From Leishmania mexicana MHOM/GT/2001/U1103 (lineage: Eukaryota > Euglenozoa > Kinetoplastea > Trypanosomatida > Trypanosomatidae), in assembly GCF_000234665.1 (NCBI RefSeq), contig NC_018332.1, forward strand, positions 236,952 through 300,951: 64,000 nucleotides of DNA, read 5' to 3'. Of the stretch, positions 10,683 to 20,771 are shown one piece after another. The position numbers and the translations under genes are program-made. The notes beneath the pieces were generated by a model that was not told the DNA's origin, did no database searches, and was given only the letters and a program-made list of their open reading frames with translations. Within the stretch, counting starts at the first letter, position 1, and each line of letters begins with the position of its first letter.

Positions 10683-12949
10683 ATCTGCTGCGCTCTGCTG
10701 CTCTTTTTCCTTTCGCTGTAGCGAGACCTCGACTTCCTGAACGGGTTTGGCGGGCTTCGCTCTGCGTCGCTCTCCTCTACAGAGTGAAACTATGCTGCTG
10801 CTCGGGAAATCGACGCTTCTGCGGAGGGAAGGAAAGGAAAAGACAGCGGTGTCGGAGTCGCCGAGCTAGTCTTTACGAACCAATAAAAAAAGAACTAAAT
10901 AAAAAGCCAACACACACACACACTGCTGACGCTGTCGGGTGGGTCAATGATGATGATGAACGGGAGGAACACAAAATGAGAGGTGGTATGTCGTGATGGT
11001 AAGGCGGTCACGCAGGCTAGAGAGGAACAGCTTTACAATCAACACGGAAAGATCAAAAGTGGAGGAAAACGAAAACGGTGAATCACACGCACTTGTTCAT
11101 GTGTTTTTCCTTTTTCTTTTCGTTTTCTCAGACAGCGACACTTCGCCGCTCACGTAAGTGCGTGCCTTCGGTCCGTGGGCTTGTGTGCGCCTTCTGGTGT
11201 AGGGCTGCGCACCTGCCTCAGCACGAAAACTGCTTTGGTATTCGCTGGGCAATAAGGTACACAGAGCAGCAGCACAGGCGCCCTCAAGAACAACGGTGAG
11301 AACCCACACAAATAAGAAGAATGAGGAGCCCCTCCACGACACGGACACCAACCACACGTGCACGTCAGCTCAACGTAGAATGGCGCGCCACCTCTCCGCG
11401 TGATTCGCTCCCTTGTTGCTGTTGTGGTTGCGCTCGGTGTGCTTGCTCTCTTCGAAGTCTATATTCGCCGCTGCGGAAAGGCACGGAAGAGAGAACAGCC
11501 ACGCAACCAAAGAAGGAACAGAAAGGTGCTCCCACGTCAGCAACGCGACAAAACACGTACCGTAGACACACACGCACGCACACACACACACGCAAGAGGG
11601 AAGTCGTAGGGACACGGCAAGACGGCAACGGGAAAGAAAAACAAGGACAGCGGCAATCACGAACGCATGCGCTTACTACACACGAATACGTAAAGGCACT
11701 TCCGGTGGAAGAGGTGTATCAATCGAGAAGGGAGGTTGCGTGTGTATCGGCGTATATGGTGTCCAGGGCTGCTCTGTAGGGCCCAATGTGTGACCCGTGA
11801 AAGCGAACAAGGAAGAAGAGTCGAGAACGAGAAAGACTGCGTAGCACGGCGCAGGCGACGGGCGGGTTGATATATGCGTGCTTGGGTTTTTTTTGATTTC
11901 TAAAAGTGGGTTATATCAGCGGAAGTTCCTTGTGGAAGGGGCGAGGGAGGGGGGCGGTGGTGAGTTCAGTAAGAGAGCGAGAGTGGGCGAAGAAACAAAG
12001 AAGAAAAAAAAGATACCGCAGCAGTGATCACAAATAGACCGGCTCTACGCCGGACATGCCACAAGGAGAGTTGCACGTATGTGCGCGCGTGTGTGTGACC
12101 CGATGCGTTGTATCAAAGGGAGGAACGACCAGGAAGACGTGGAAGGCAGGGGCGTGGGATCAGTTTTGTTCATGCTGGAGACAGGGAGGTGACGGCGGCG
12201 GAGAGGACACACGTCGCACAGGGCGAGCGGCGCACAGGCATGCACATACGGAGAGAGGACCACCAGCAGCCAGCATCACGCTGACCCTACTCTCCACGTG
12301 GTGGACAGGAACGAGCCGCTCCTTTTTCTCCCCACGGTGGCCTCGGCAAGCAGTACTTTCGTCTGCCTAGAGCACATGGACATGGAAAGCGCCAGCGCGA
12401 GTGCGGGACGCTACGAAGTCTCCCTTTTTTTGTTCCTCACCGCTTTAACTCGCACACACACACACACACAGGCAGAGCGAGAGAGAGAGACGACGAAGTT
12501 GTCGCTGCGACAGTCGATTGCGCAAGAAGGCTGTGTAAGCACAACAATCCCTCGTGAGACGGTGAGGGACACACACGCCTACGTGTACGTCTTTGGGCAC
12601 GCGTGTGTGTGGGGGGGAGGTATCTGTGTGTGCACGCGTCTGTCTGGCACTCAAGGAAAGGTCGAAGCGAAAACAAAGATGACGACAGCAACGAAAAACG
12701 TTCAAAAAGAAAAAGTCGGAGAAGGTATGTGAGCGGAGAAGAGGACAGACAGCACACACAACAGGAGAGCTGACTCCAGAACTGAGGGAAGGATAGGAAA
12801 AGAACGGTGGGCCACGTACACCTGTGCACCGTCTCTCAGAACCTTGTCGCTTGTTCTCCCTCTTTGGATGCGCATCCTCTCGACTCTCCAGTGCCACGAC
12901 TTTCTTCTCGTAAAACCCGCACCACTCCCCCACTTCGCTTCCGCTCGGC
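10683..12949. other. Intergenic region with PP1 leader and KCTD-gene 3' flank
   Basis: I see no supported gene in these 2.3 kb. A pyrimidine tract with AG on the minus strand near 10819-10850 is a good trans-splice acceptor for PP1. CA runs occur at 10910-10923, 11565-11592 and 12455-12470, and there is an A-rich and T-rich patch at 11885-12015. Confidence 0.55.
10819..10850 (-). promoter_or_regulatory. Candidate trans-splice acceptor for PP1 mRNA
   Basis: Read on the minus strand, a nearly pure pyrimidine tract of about 28 bases is followed immediately by CAG, whose AG is complementary to plus positions 10819-10820. This lies about 137 bases upstream of the PP1 ATG, a usual leader length for trypanosomatids. 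The mini-exon junction here is inferred. Confidence 0.5.
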
Positions 12950-14377
12950 CTAGTCCTCGCTCTCCATCCCGACAGCATCGGCGCTGACAGAGGTTGTCTT
13001 GAGGATCGACACAGCAGAGGCGCCTTGCATGCTCACCGCAAACTGCAGCGGGGGCACAGGGGCGGGCCAACGCGCGCGGCACACCTCGCGATCGCCTTTG
13101 AAAAATGTCACGATGGCGCCGACAGTCGCGTCTGGGTCTTCAGGGTCGAGGACAACAGGAGCAAAGGGAAGCAACGGCGACGCCGGTGCCACTCCCGGAG
13201 CTGACGCGGGGGCAGCTGAGGGGCCGCTGGTGGGTGTGGTCGCCGTGGCCGTGCCTGCCGTGCCTCCTCCAGAGCCGCCCAGAGTCTGCGGGGGTGGCAG
13301 CGCGGTCGGGTTCGCGGGCATTGTCATGGGGGGGCTGCTGCCCTGTTGCAGAGGGCGGTTGTTGCCCACGTCCATCGATGAGGATCCAGGCTGGAAAGCT
13401 GGGGACGTGATCGGCGGCTCGGCGCCACTGCTGGCGTTCGTCATCGCCACGCTCGCGTCGATCACCAGCGGCATAGGTCGGCTTGGCACCACGCTGCTGC
13501 TGCTGAGCGCGCTAGTGCTCGCGACGCTCGCTGGCAACGGTGTCGCCGAGAGAGTCAGCGCAGGCTGCAGAGGCGGCGGCAGGTGCTCCATGGCCTTGGC
13601 ACCGGACGGTGGCTCCAGCGGCACGCCAGGCTGGGCAAACTCCACACGGACAGTGATCTCATCCTGGCTCTTGTACAACACGCCCTGCTCATAGAGCGCA
13701 TCCGCGGACCAGTAGCGCACCAACTCCCCTGTGTTGCAGTAGCACACAGTGTTTTTCTGACGGCGAATCTGCATGTCGTGCTGAATCTCCTTAAAGGCAA
13801 CGACGCCGATGGAGACGAGCTCGCACTTGTCGACGCGGAAGACGATTGTGTGGGCAAGGCCGGTGGAAAGTGGCTCCGTACCACACAAGTCGAGTATGTC
13901 CGACGTCGAGAACTCCACACCGTCGTCGCGGATGCCGGGGCCCGGTGTAAAGCGCCACATCGACGGAGGGTCAAGACCGATCTCGCGCTTCAGCGACTCC
14001 AGCTGATACAGCTCTGCATCCTCGGCCACGACGACAAGGTCGTCGGCCTTGTTCGGCAGCCCGTAGCCACGCAGGTAGTTGAGGATATGCACAAAGTTCT
14101 CCGGGTCGCGGTCGAGAAACGGGTGGCCTTGCAAGTCACGTGGGAACTCCTGGAAGTTGTTCTCTGCCCACTGTGCCAGTAGTGATGGCGAAGAGCACAG
14201 CGTGGACTGCAGCGTAGTTATTTTCGTGCCACCGACGTTAAGAACAACAACGCGGTCCAGCGGCGTTGCGGCGGCGTCCTTAGCCTCTAAGGCGTACCGG
14301 GCCGTGTCGCGCGTGGCCGCCTCATCCACCGGCGCGCCAGAATCGTCGCGCGACCGCTTACCGTTGGTGACCGGCAT
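12950..14377 (-). CDS. BTB/POZ (potassium-channel T1-type) domain protein, KCTD-like
   Basis: The protein has 475 residues, from the ATG at 14377. A T1/BTB tetramerisation domain spans about residues 43-135. Its hallmarks are VVLNVGGTKITT, the QEFPRDLQGHPFLDRDPENF stretch and ILNYLRGYGLP. No transmembrane pore follows, so it is not a channel but a cytosolic KCTD-type protein; relatives often act as Cullin-3 adaptors or oligomeric scaffolds. A middle region (about 140-250) contains aromatic-rich structured sequence. It is followed by a long Pro/Ala/Ser/Thr-rich disordered linker and a short C-terminal folded-looking segment (VVLDPEDPDATVGAIVTFFKG). The adaptor role is family inference. Confidence 0.93.
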   Translation of the reverse strand: MPVTNGKRSRDDSGAPVDEAATRDTARYALEAKDAAATPLDRVVVLNVGGTKITTLQSTLCSSPSLLAQWAENNFQEFPRDLQGHPFLDRDPENFVHILNYLRGYGLPNKADDLVVVAEDAELYQLESLKREIGLDPPSMWRFTPGPGIRDDGVEFSTSDILDLCGTEPLSTGLAHTIVFRVDKCELVSIGVVAFKEIQHDMQIRRQKNTVCYCNTGELVRYWSADALYEQGVLYKSQDEITVRVEFAQPGVPLEPPSGAKAMEHLPPPLQPALTLSATPLPASVASTSALSSSSVVPSRPMPLVIDASVAMTNASSGAEPPITSPAFQPGSSSMDVGNNRPLQQGSSPPMTMPANPTALPPPQTLGGSGGGTAGTATATTPTSGPSAAPASAPGVAPASPLLPFAPVVLDPEDPDATVGAIVTFFKGDREVCRARWPAPVPPLQFAVSMQGASAVSILKTTSVSADAVGMESED

Positions 14378-15795
14378 TGCCTACACCGATAGGAGAACCA
14401 GCGAAAGACGATGTGGGGGGGGTGCAGAATTGGGAGGGGGGCCCGTGTGGCAGAAATCAAAGTCCTTCAGAGAGTCTAAAGAGTGGATAATAGGAAAGGA
14501 AGCGAGAGGCGAAGAGGTAGCGGGTGAGGGGGCGGCTGAACAGGTGTGTTGGGAGAGCCGCCGCGTCCCACCACCGTACGCGAGATCACGTAAGAGAGCG
14601 TCGGAGGGACAACCGAGAGACAAATGAAAATAATAAAAACGAGGAGAGTCCCAAATGGGCCCACACGCACACACGGCGGCGGCGGCGGCGGCGCGGCAAC
14701 GGAGAGCGTGGCTGTGAGCGCGAAACCAACGAAAAAAGGAGATGAGGGTGGTGAGGAGGGCGCGTCGTGCCCGGTCAGCTCTGCGGAGCAACAGAAATAG
14801 AAACGCACACCAAAAGGGAAGGGAGGTGGGTAGCCCAGATAACGTCACCGTCAATGGAGACGTGACGGCCTTCAGCGGGGGGAGGAGCGTTGAGAAAGAC
14901 AGGGGGTGTGGGTGGTGTTCGAAACAGCGAGTGTATCTAAACCTCTTCGACGCAGAACATCTGTGCGCGAAAGGGTGCGAAGGGAAACAATGAGGGCAGT
15001 GCGCATATATGTTTGTTTGTTTGTTTTTGTTTCGCGTGTATGAGGACGTACGTGCGAGATGGCATCGGAGGTGGTGTCATAGCGGTGGGAGGTGAGCCCG
15101 GTATCACACAAATACAGGCAGAGAAGGAAGAGAGAGATTGGCGAAGAGAGGGAACGCAGAAAAAAAAGAAGGGTGACAACGAGGGGTATCGCACACACTC
15201 GGTGACAGAAAAACGCGGGCAGGTTCTACGGCATTGGCACGTGAGTATGCCTGGGAGGGAGGAGCGAAAAACAGGAGGTGATGGTGCTACAAAAGAAAAC
15301 GAGGACCGCTTCGACGGCAAGAGCCACCCACACCCACACAGGAGGAGGAGGAGGAGGGGGGTAATCCTCGCGGTTCTTATGAACCTAGCATGGACACTGG
15401 TACCAGAAATGCACACCTGCGTTCGCCTACCTTGTGTGTACTCGTTTTTCGTCTTGCAGCAGCAGCACCAGCAGCAGCGGTGACCTCAATGACACGAGGC
15501 GCAAAAGGCGCGCGCATGCATTCACGCACCCGATGAAGGAAACAAAATTACAAAACGCCCTCACACGCACACACACACGCACACACAGAGAGGGAGAGCG
15601 AGGGAGAGGATTCATCCGCTCATGTGTGGGCATACCGTCGGACTCTGGGAAGCAGGGGAGGCCACGGTAGACGAAGGGAGAGACATAAAGCCGAGGGAGT
15701 GTTGGGGTCAGTCGGTAAGAAGGCTTCGCCAGAATGGCCTCTGCCCCTCTCCCCGTCCTCGCACGCATACACCCCATTCCGCCCCTGCACCGGCC
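14378..15795. other. Intergenic region, no gene seen
   Basis: The plus strand is purine-rich (14400-14760 and 15130-15170). It contains CGG-rich (about 14675-14695) and GGA-rich (about 15343-15360) short repeats and CACA runs (15565-15590). It should hold the leader of the BTB gene and the 3'UTR of the OB-fold gene. Confidence 0.55.
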
Positions 15796-16548
15796 TCACA
15801 TCCCATCCACTAGCTCCAAGCACTCCGCATCGTCTTCGTCATCCACCTCGAGGGCAGCTGATGCAGTAGTGTTCTCTGTGCGCACTCTCTTCTCCGCCGG
15901 GACGCTATCGTGACGCTCCCCACCAAGGGTGGGCTGGGTCGAAAGGACTGCGCCTACAGAAGCGTGCGGCTCAGTGTAGCTGTCTCCAGCGCCATCGGAG
16001 TCGTTGAACGTGTCTACGGCATCGTATCCTCTTTGGCCACCGGTGAAGGTATCCGGCTGCCACGTGTCTGAGCGAGTGGAGTCATCATTATGGGGCACAG
16101 AGCCGCGAGCAAGGAGGTTGCACGCCGGCGCGGGTCGCGTCCCTGCTGCCGCGGCGCTCCTCGACGCCGTAGCAGCAGCAGCGGCACTCGCTGCTTTATC
16201 AGGCAGCAAGAGACCGGCAAGGTTCTGTAAACACGCAATCAGCATCGGCGGCACCTTGGAGGAGATGACCAGGACCGTGATGTCCGTGAATAGCAGAAGC
16301 GCATCGGTGGTCAAAACATCGGGGTAGCGGTTGGTGATGTCCCCGTGCAGAGCACAGTAACACGAGCCACTGCCGTCACGCAGGAGCACCATGGAGTCAG
16401 CGGCACTCTCCGTCACTAGGCGCGTCATGAGTCCACCGCAGCACGCGACTTTGGCCGACCGTGAGTACTTGCTGTTGATCTCGGAGAGGTGCGTTAGTAC
16501 GACGCCCTTTTCTCTCGCGAGTGACTCGAGCACCGTTTCTGGATCCAT
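15796..16548 (-). CDS. OB-fold protein resembling the HROB C-terminal domain
   Basis: This 250-residue protein starts at the ATG at 16548. The N-terminal 110 residues look folded: a helical lead, then SMVLLRDGSGSCYCALHGDI, then DALLLFTDITVLVISSK, then a Leu-rich helix ending NLAGLLLP. This order of strands (VLLRDGSG..ALHGDI, LLLFTDITVL) recalls the OB-fold domain of HROB (human C17orf53), which binds single-stranded DNA and recruits MCM8-9 in interstrand crosslink repair. In HROB the equivalent phrases concern a short conserved domain near the C-terminus; here the domain is at the N-terminus and the remaining 140 residues are Ser/Asp/Ala-rich and disordered, ending in an acidic patch (DDEDDAECLEL). 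The match is by eye and tentative; another OB-fold protein is possible. Confidence 0.8.
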   Translation of the reverse strand: MDPETVLESLAREKGVVLTHLSEINSKYSRSAKVACCGGLMTRLVTESAADSMVLLRDGSGSCYCALHGDITNRYPDVLTTDALLLFTDITVLVISSKVPPMLIACLQNLAGLLLPDKAASAAAAATASRSAAAAGTRPAPACNLLARGSVPHNDDSTRSDTWQPDTFTGGQRGYDAVDTFNDSDGAGDSYTEPHASVGAVLSTQPTLGGERHDSVPAEKRVRTENTTASAALEVDDEDDAECLELVDGM

Positions 16549-17714
16549 GGCACCGCTGCAGCTGAGTTGACAGACGCCAAGTGTAGAAGAGAGAAAGGAG
16601 GAGGAGAGACGGCGTGATGTTGCAAATGCCGCAGGGGCGGAGGCTCTAACCGTCGATCCTACGATGCCGTGACGAGAAGATCGAGACGACGATATGCACG
16701 GGCGACCGATGCTTTACGTGGCAGGAAGCCGAGGTGGTTCGGATAGAGAGGACTAGAGCAAACGTTGAGGAAAAAGGCGGCAGAACAAGGCTCGTCCGTG
16801 AAGTCAGCCCCATCCGACATCCTAATCGAGAAGCAAGGACACGCTGCGAAGCCGTGTTTCGCAGGTGTGTTGAGTTGCGGCCTAGACAAGATGCGCGGTT
16901 CCGGTGCACGCCGCAGAGAGGGCGTATGACGTGCCACAGTGCGATGCCGGCATCACATGTAATTCCCCTTCAAGGAAAGTGATGCAGTACTGTGTGTGGG
17001 GGGAGGGAGGGGACCAGGCACGCGCTTGCCCTGGTGAGGGCGTCTATCATTTGGCAAGCGACTTCCTTTTGTACGCAATAAGGAACGGTAAACATGAAAA
17101 ATGGGCCGCCGATAAAAAAAAATGAAACGCAACGGAGAAATCAAAGAAAAAGGGGAGAGAACAGACGCGCGTCAACCCCCCCCCACACACACAAAAAAAA
17201 AACGCTACCGAACATGCATGAGTTTATGCGAGGATGAAAGAGGAAGCTACACGCAGCACTGTGCACCCCTTCCCCACGCCACCCCACATCGACTCCATCC
17301 CAGTAGCCACTGTCACCGTTGCGCGCTATTGGTGCCGTCACTGTGAGCAAAGACAGAAACGGGAGAAGTGCACAGGGTGCCGAACAAGGGGAGAGGTGGG
17401 TAGAGGCGATCGGGGTCGTCGGCGGGAGATCTGACGCGGAGAAGCGGGCGTCTGAATAGGCAACAAGAGCACAGCAGGAGGAAGAGCCGACTTATCCGCG
17501 CATTCAGCCCTACCGCCACTCCTCGACCTACCCACCCTTCCACCGCAGTCATGATCACTCTCGCCAGGTGTCCCTCCGCCTCGAAAACAACTCGATCACC
17601 GCGTGCGTTGTGAAATGATAAGCTCAGCGTAGCGCATTAAACACTGACACTCGTGCGCGATGAGCTCGTAAGTTCCACTTGTTTTTCCCCTTATAGCTCC
17701 CATTACCATCCCTC
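16549..17714. other. Intergenic region, no gene seen
   Basis: This 1.2 kb stretch includes several A-rich runs on the plus strand (17115-17160, 17197-17206) and a poly-C/CA patch at 17178-17195. No open frame here has convincing protein character. Confidence 0.55.
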
Positions 17715-19472
17715 TCAGACATATAAGTACAGCACCGCCGCGGCAAGGGCCATACGCAGCCCCCGGCGCATGCCCGTGCGGGCGGCCGCGTTTTTCGAGA
17801 GCTGATTGTCAAGGTAGCGATGCAGCAAAAGAGTGAGCCCGAGCGAAGATGCCCTGCTTTGATGATTGTACAGTCCCCATGCGATTAGCCCCATTGCCAC
17901 TCCCAGGAGAAGCCGCGGGTAGCGCATTGCGGAGAACGCAATGTTACCCTCGCTGCTCTGTGCGTCGGCCTGCGCTGCTGCAAGCATTTGCTTTAACTCC
18001 GACGTTGTCACTGGGGCCAGACTCTGGTGCCGACGCCGCAACGCCATCTCTAACTCGAAGATCGTGTCCCCGTCACGTCGCTCCTGCTCTGAGCGTGCAA
18101 AGGACTCGATGATGGACTTACCGAACCACACCACGCTGCCTACCACGAACCAGTTCATCGCCTGCACGAGGAGCGACCCCGCCTCCTCCACCTCCGGCGC
18201 CGTCGCAGGCACATCGCCGCCTTTCGCGCGCTTCGAAATGCTCTCACGTGCCCGCACAACAGCTGAGAGAGCCTTCTCCACCGCTGCCTCAACTCGAAAA
18301 AAGGAGGGTAGCAAAGCTGCAGCACTGCTCCCCATGCGTTGCATGATGCGCTCGATGATATCGCCCGAAAAGAGAACAACAAAAAAGACCGCCTGCAAGT
18401 TGACCTTGATCACTGCCTTGCCGATCAAGGTGGCAGAGAAGAAGGTGGAGAAAGGCATCAGGAATTGCCCGCATGCCATGCCGCACAGGTCATACGCCAT
18501 ATTAGGCCATGCAGCCAGCAGCAAGATGGCCCAGAAGCCGTAGCGACGCACCTTTTGAAGCGTCCAGTTCGTCGCGAGAGACATCATGTCGTAGGCGGCG
18601 GCAGACTCCTGCAGATCATCCTCGTGGCGACCCTGCAATGCAGCAGCGTAGCTCAGCGCGTACGGCGGCACCTCGCCCAGGGCAGTGCCAGCACCCCACA
18701 GCATGCACGCTGGCACCACCTTGACCAAGTACTCTACTAGCGACATCTTGCTCGCAGCGAGCTCTGGCTGACTCTCCGGCGCGAGGCACACAAAGGGGCG
18801 CTCACGCGGGCCGTAGAAGAAGTTCGTCGGATACGTCCAGAAGTTCGCATTGCCGCAGCGCTGCACCGCCGCACACGTGCGGTAAATGTGAGGAAAGAGG
18901 AAGAGAAGGCCAGAGTGCATGCCGGTGCCGAGTCCGATCGACGACAGCACCCCAAGCACCACCCAATAAAGCGCATCGGCCAGCCAGTACTCCACCTCGC
19001 GCCACCAGCCGTTTGCCACGGCAGCGCAGTACCGCTGCCCGTCGGTGGCGGTGGACTGCCACCATTCACTGAACTGATCCACGCTCAAGGCCGTACGGCT
19101 GCCTAGGATCTGACCAGCAATGGCGGCAGCGCCGCCACCTCCGCGCTGCTTCAGCACCGTGGTATAATACGAGTTCACCTCGGCCGCCGTGACCTGGCCG
19201 TCCCGGTTCAGGTCAAATGCAGAGAACACCGCCGCGGCAGGGGAGGGCACAATATAGTACGACACGAGGCACAATATCACCATCAGCGGCAGAAGCACGG
19301 TATTAAAGAGCGGCCTGCTTAGAGCCGCCTCTGCATAGTGCACCGCGCCTTGAATGCTGTATGAAAGAAAGAGCATGGTGGTGCGAATAGGCCGGTGGAC
19401 GAGTCCGAGGCCCCTCCGCTCGCTGGCAAGGATCGCCCGGGCCTGTTCCAGCTCACTCGTCATTGTGGACAT
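17715..19472 (-). CDS. VMP1: VMP1-like membrane protein with N-terminal EF hand
   Basis: The protein has 585 residues from the ATG at 19472; a second ATG at 19463 is equally possible, and the frame continues upstream only to a TTG. A first membrane segment at about 55-75 is followed by one canonical EF-hand loop (FDLNRDGQVTAAEV, about 86-99). The VMP1/VTT core then contains GLGTGMHSGLLFLFPHI (about 180), GAGTALGEVPPYALSYAA (about 260) and PNMAYDLCGMACGQFLMPF (about 323), followed by STFFSATLIGKAVIK. These match vacuole membrane protein 1, an ER multispanning lipid scramblase of the DedA/VTT superfamily needed for autophagosome formation and lipid-droplet release. A C-terminal extension of about 200 residues has two further hydrophobic stretches. 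The EF hand is an addition relative to animal VMP1, suggesting calcium sensing; that is inference. Confidence 0.92.
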   Translation of the reverse strand: MSTMTSELEQARAILASERRGLGLVHRPIRTTMLFLSYSIQGAVHYAEAALSRPLFNTVLLPLMVILCLVSYYIVPSPAAAVFSAFDLNRDGQVTAAEVNSYYTTVLKQRGGGGAAAIAGQILGSRTALSVDQFSEWWQSTATDGQRYCAAVANGWWREVEYWLADALYWVVLGVLSSIGLGTGMHSGLLFLFPHIYRTCAAVQRCGNANFWTYPTNFFYGPRERPFVCLAPESQPELAASKMSLVEYLVKVVPACMLWGAGTALGEVPPYALSYAAALQGRHEDDLQESAAAYDMMSLATNWTLQKVRRYGFWAILLLAAWPNMAYDLCGMACGQFLMPFSTFFSATLIGKAVIKVNLQAVFFVVLFSGDIIERIMQRMGSSAAALLPSFFRVEAAVEKALSAVVRARESISKRAKGGDVPATAPEVEEAGSLLVQAMNWFVVGSVVWFGKSIIESFARSEQERRDGDTIFELEMALRRRHQSLAPVTTSELKQMLAAAQADAQSSEGNIAFSAMRYPRLLLGVAMGLIAWGLYNHQSRASSLGLTLLLHRYLDNQLSKNAAARTGMRRGLRMALAAAVLYLYV

Positions 19473-20771
19473 CCTCCGTCTCTCACGTGAGTCGGTGTGT
19501 GTGTGTCCGCTTCTATAGACCTCTACTCTGTTCAATGTACGTCGGGACTCCTTCGCTATTCTTTTCTTTTAACACCGTGACACCGTGCGCCGCATGCACC
19601 CACCCAGTCACACACATTGATACGTGTGCAAGAGAGAAACGCAGGCAAACGTGTGGGATTCCATGCACGTACGGTGGTTCGGCGGGTGACGGCGAGTGAG
19701 GGCACATCAACGGTTCACAACGGCGGACAAACGGAAAGAGAAGAGGGGAGGGGGAGGGACGAAGATGGGGTGTCGAGAGGGAAAGAAAGACAGGCGGCGG
19801 GGCAGCCCATGCCCCCACCATTCGGTTGCGCAGAGGTCTCTCCTTCGCTTCCGCACTCGCTGTCTGCATTGTGAGCTGGGAAGGGAGTGGAATGGGGGAG
19901 GTCGACGCTTTAGTCGGAGTAGCAGCACCACTAGGAGTGGGAAGGAGGAGAGCAAGAGAGACAGGGCTGTATCACTGGAGCAGAGATGCAACTTCCACAA
20001 CAGCAGTCGCGCTCCTCGTCTCTGTTGGCAAGTGGGTGCATGAAGCTAAGCAACGTAGCTACCCATCGACTTGTGCACGTGCACGTGATTCCAATCCCTG
20101 CGCATCCCCATCCCCCTTCCCCCACCCCACGTCAAATACGGAGCCGTCCTGCGGTGGCTGGCGCACTAGTCCTCCATCACCTGAGGGCTCAGCGGTCGTT
20201 AGAATACCATCGTCCCTTTTTCTCTTCGTATCGTTATAGTCACCATATTTAGTCCGCGATTAACCCGCGCGCACGCACGGAAACGCACATCATCGCACAC
20301 GCCCACACAGGCGTCCCGTTAACCTTTGAAGAGCAAAAGTAGAGAACCGCACGGGTGATCAACGCGAGGCACAAGGCGCAAGAGACAGTGCAGCACGGAG
20401 AACATTCTCCCCACCCCCTCCCTCCCTCTGCCTCACGCCTTCTCTCCTTTCAGAGGGGTGCCAGTACGCGCCAAAGCACGCACTCGCACGCGTCATCCTT
20501 GACAAGGGAAAAAAGCGCAGCTCACGTACACCCACAGGCGTGCTGAAGAAGTCAGGGACGGAAAGCGTCCATCGCATGCCTTAGAACTTAAGCCGAATGT
20601 TAATCGCGAAGTAGCACTGTGAGGTGAAGGAAAAGAGCACATAAAAACGGAGAGTCGCGAATCGGGTCATCATCCAGCCCTCTCGCGCGTACGCACACAC
20701 GCAGTGGCGCCGACAGGCACATCCGCAAAGCCGAGCCGCCGTCCCCGTTTCAGAGCGTAGAAGGAAGCACA
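19473..20771. other. Intergenic region, no gene seen
   Basis: A purine block on the plus strand at about 19733-19800 gives a minus-strand pyrimidine tract suitable for splicing of the VMP1-like gene. The stretch near 20040-20200 is non-repetitive but shows no gene. Confidence 0.55.

Noticed and set aside
13583..14182. 199-codon plus-strand frame opposite the BTB gene
   Set aside because: It is the antisense shadow of a clear T1/BTB coding region.
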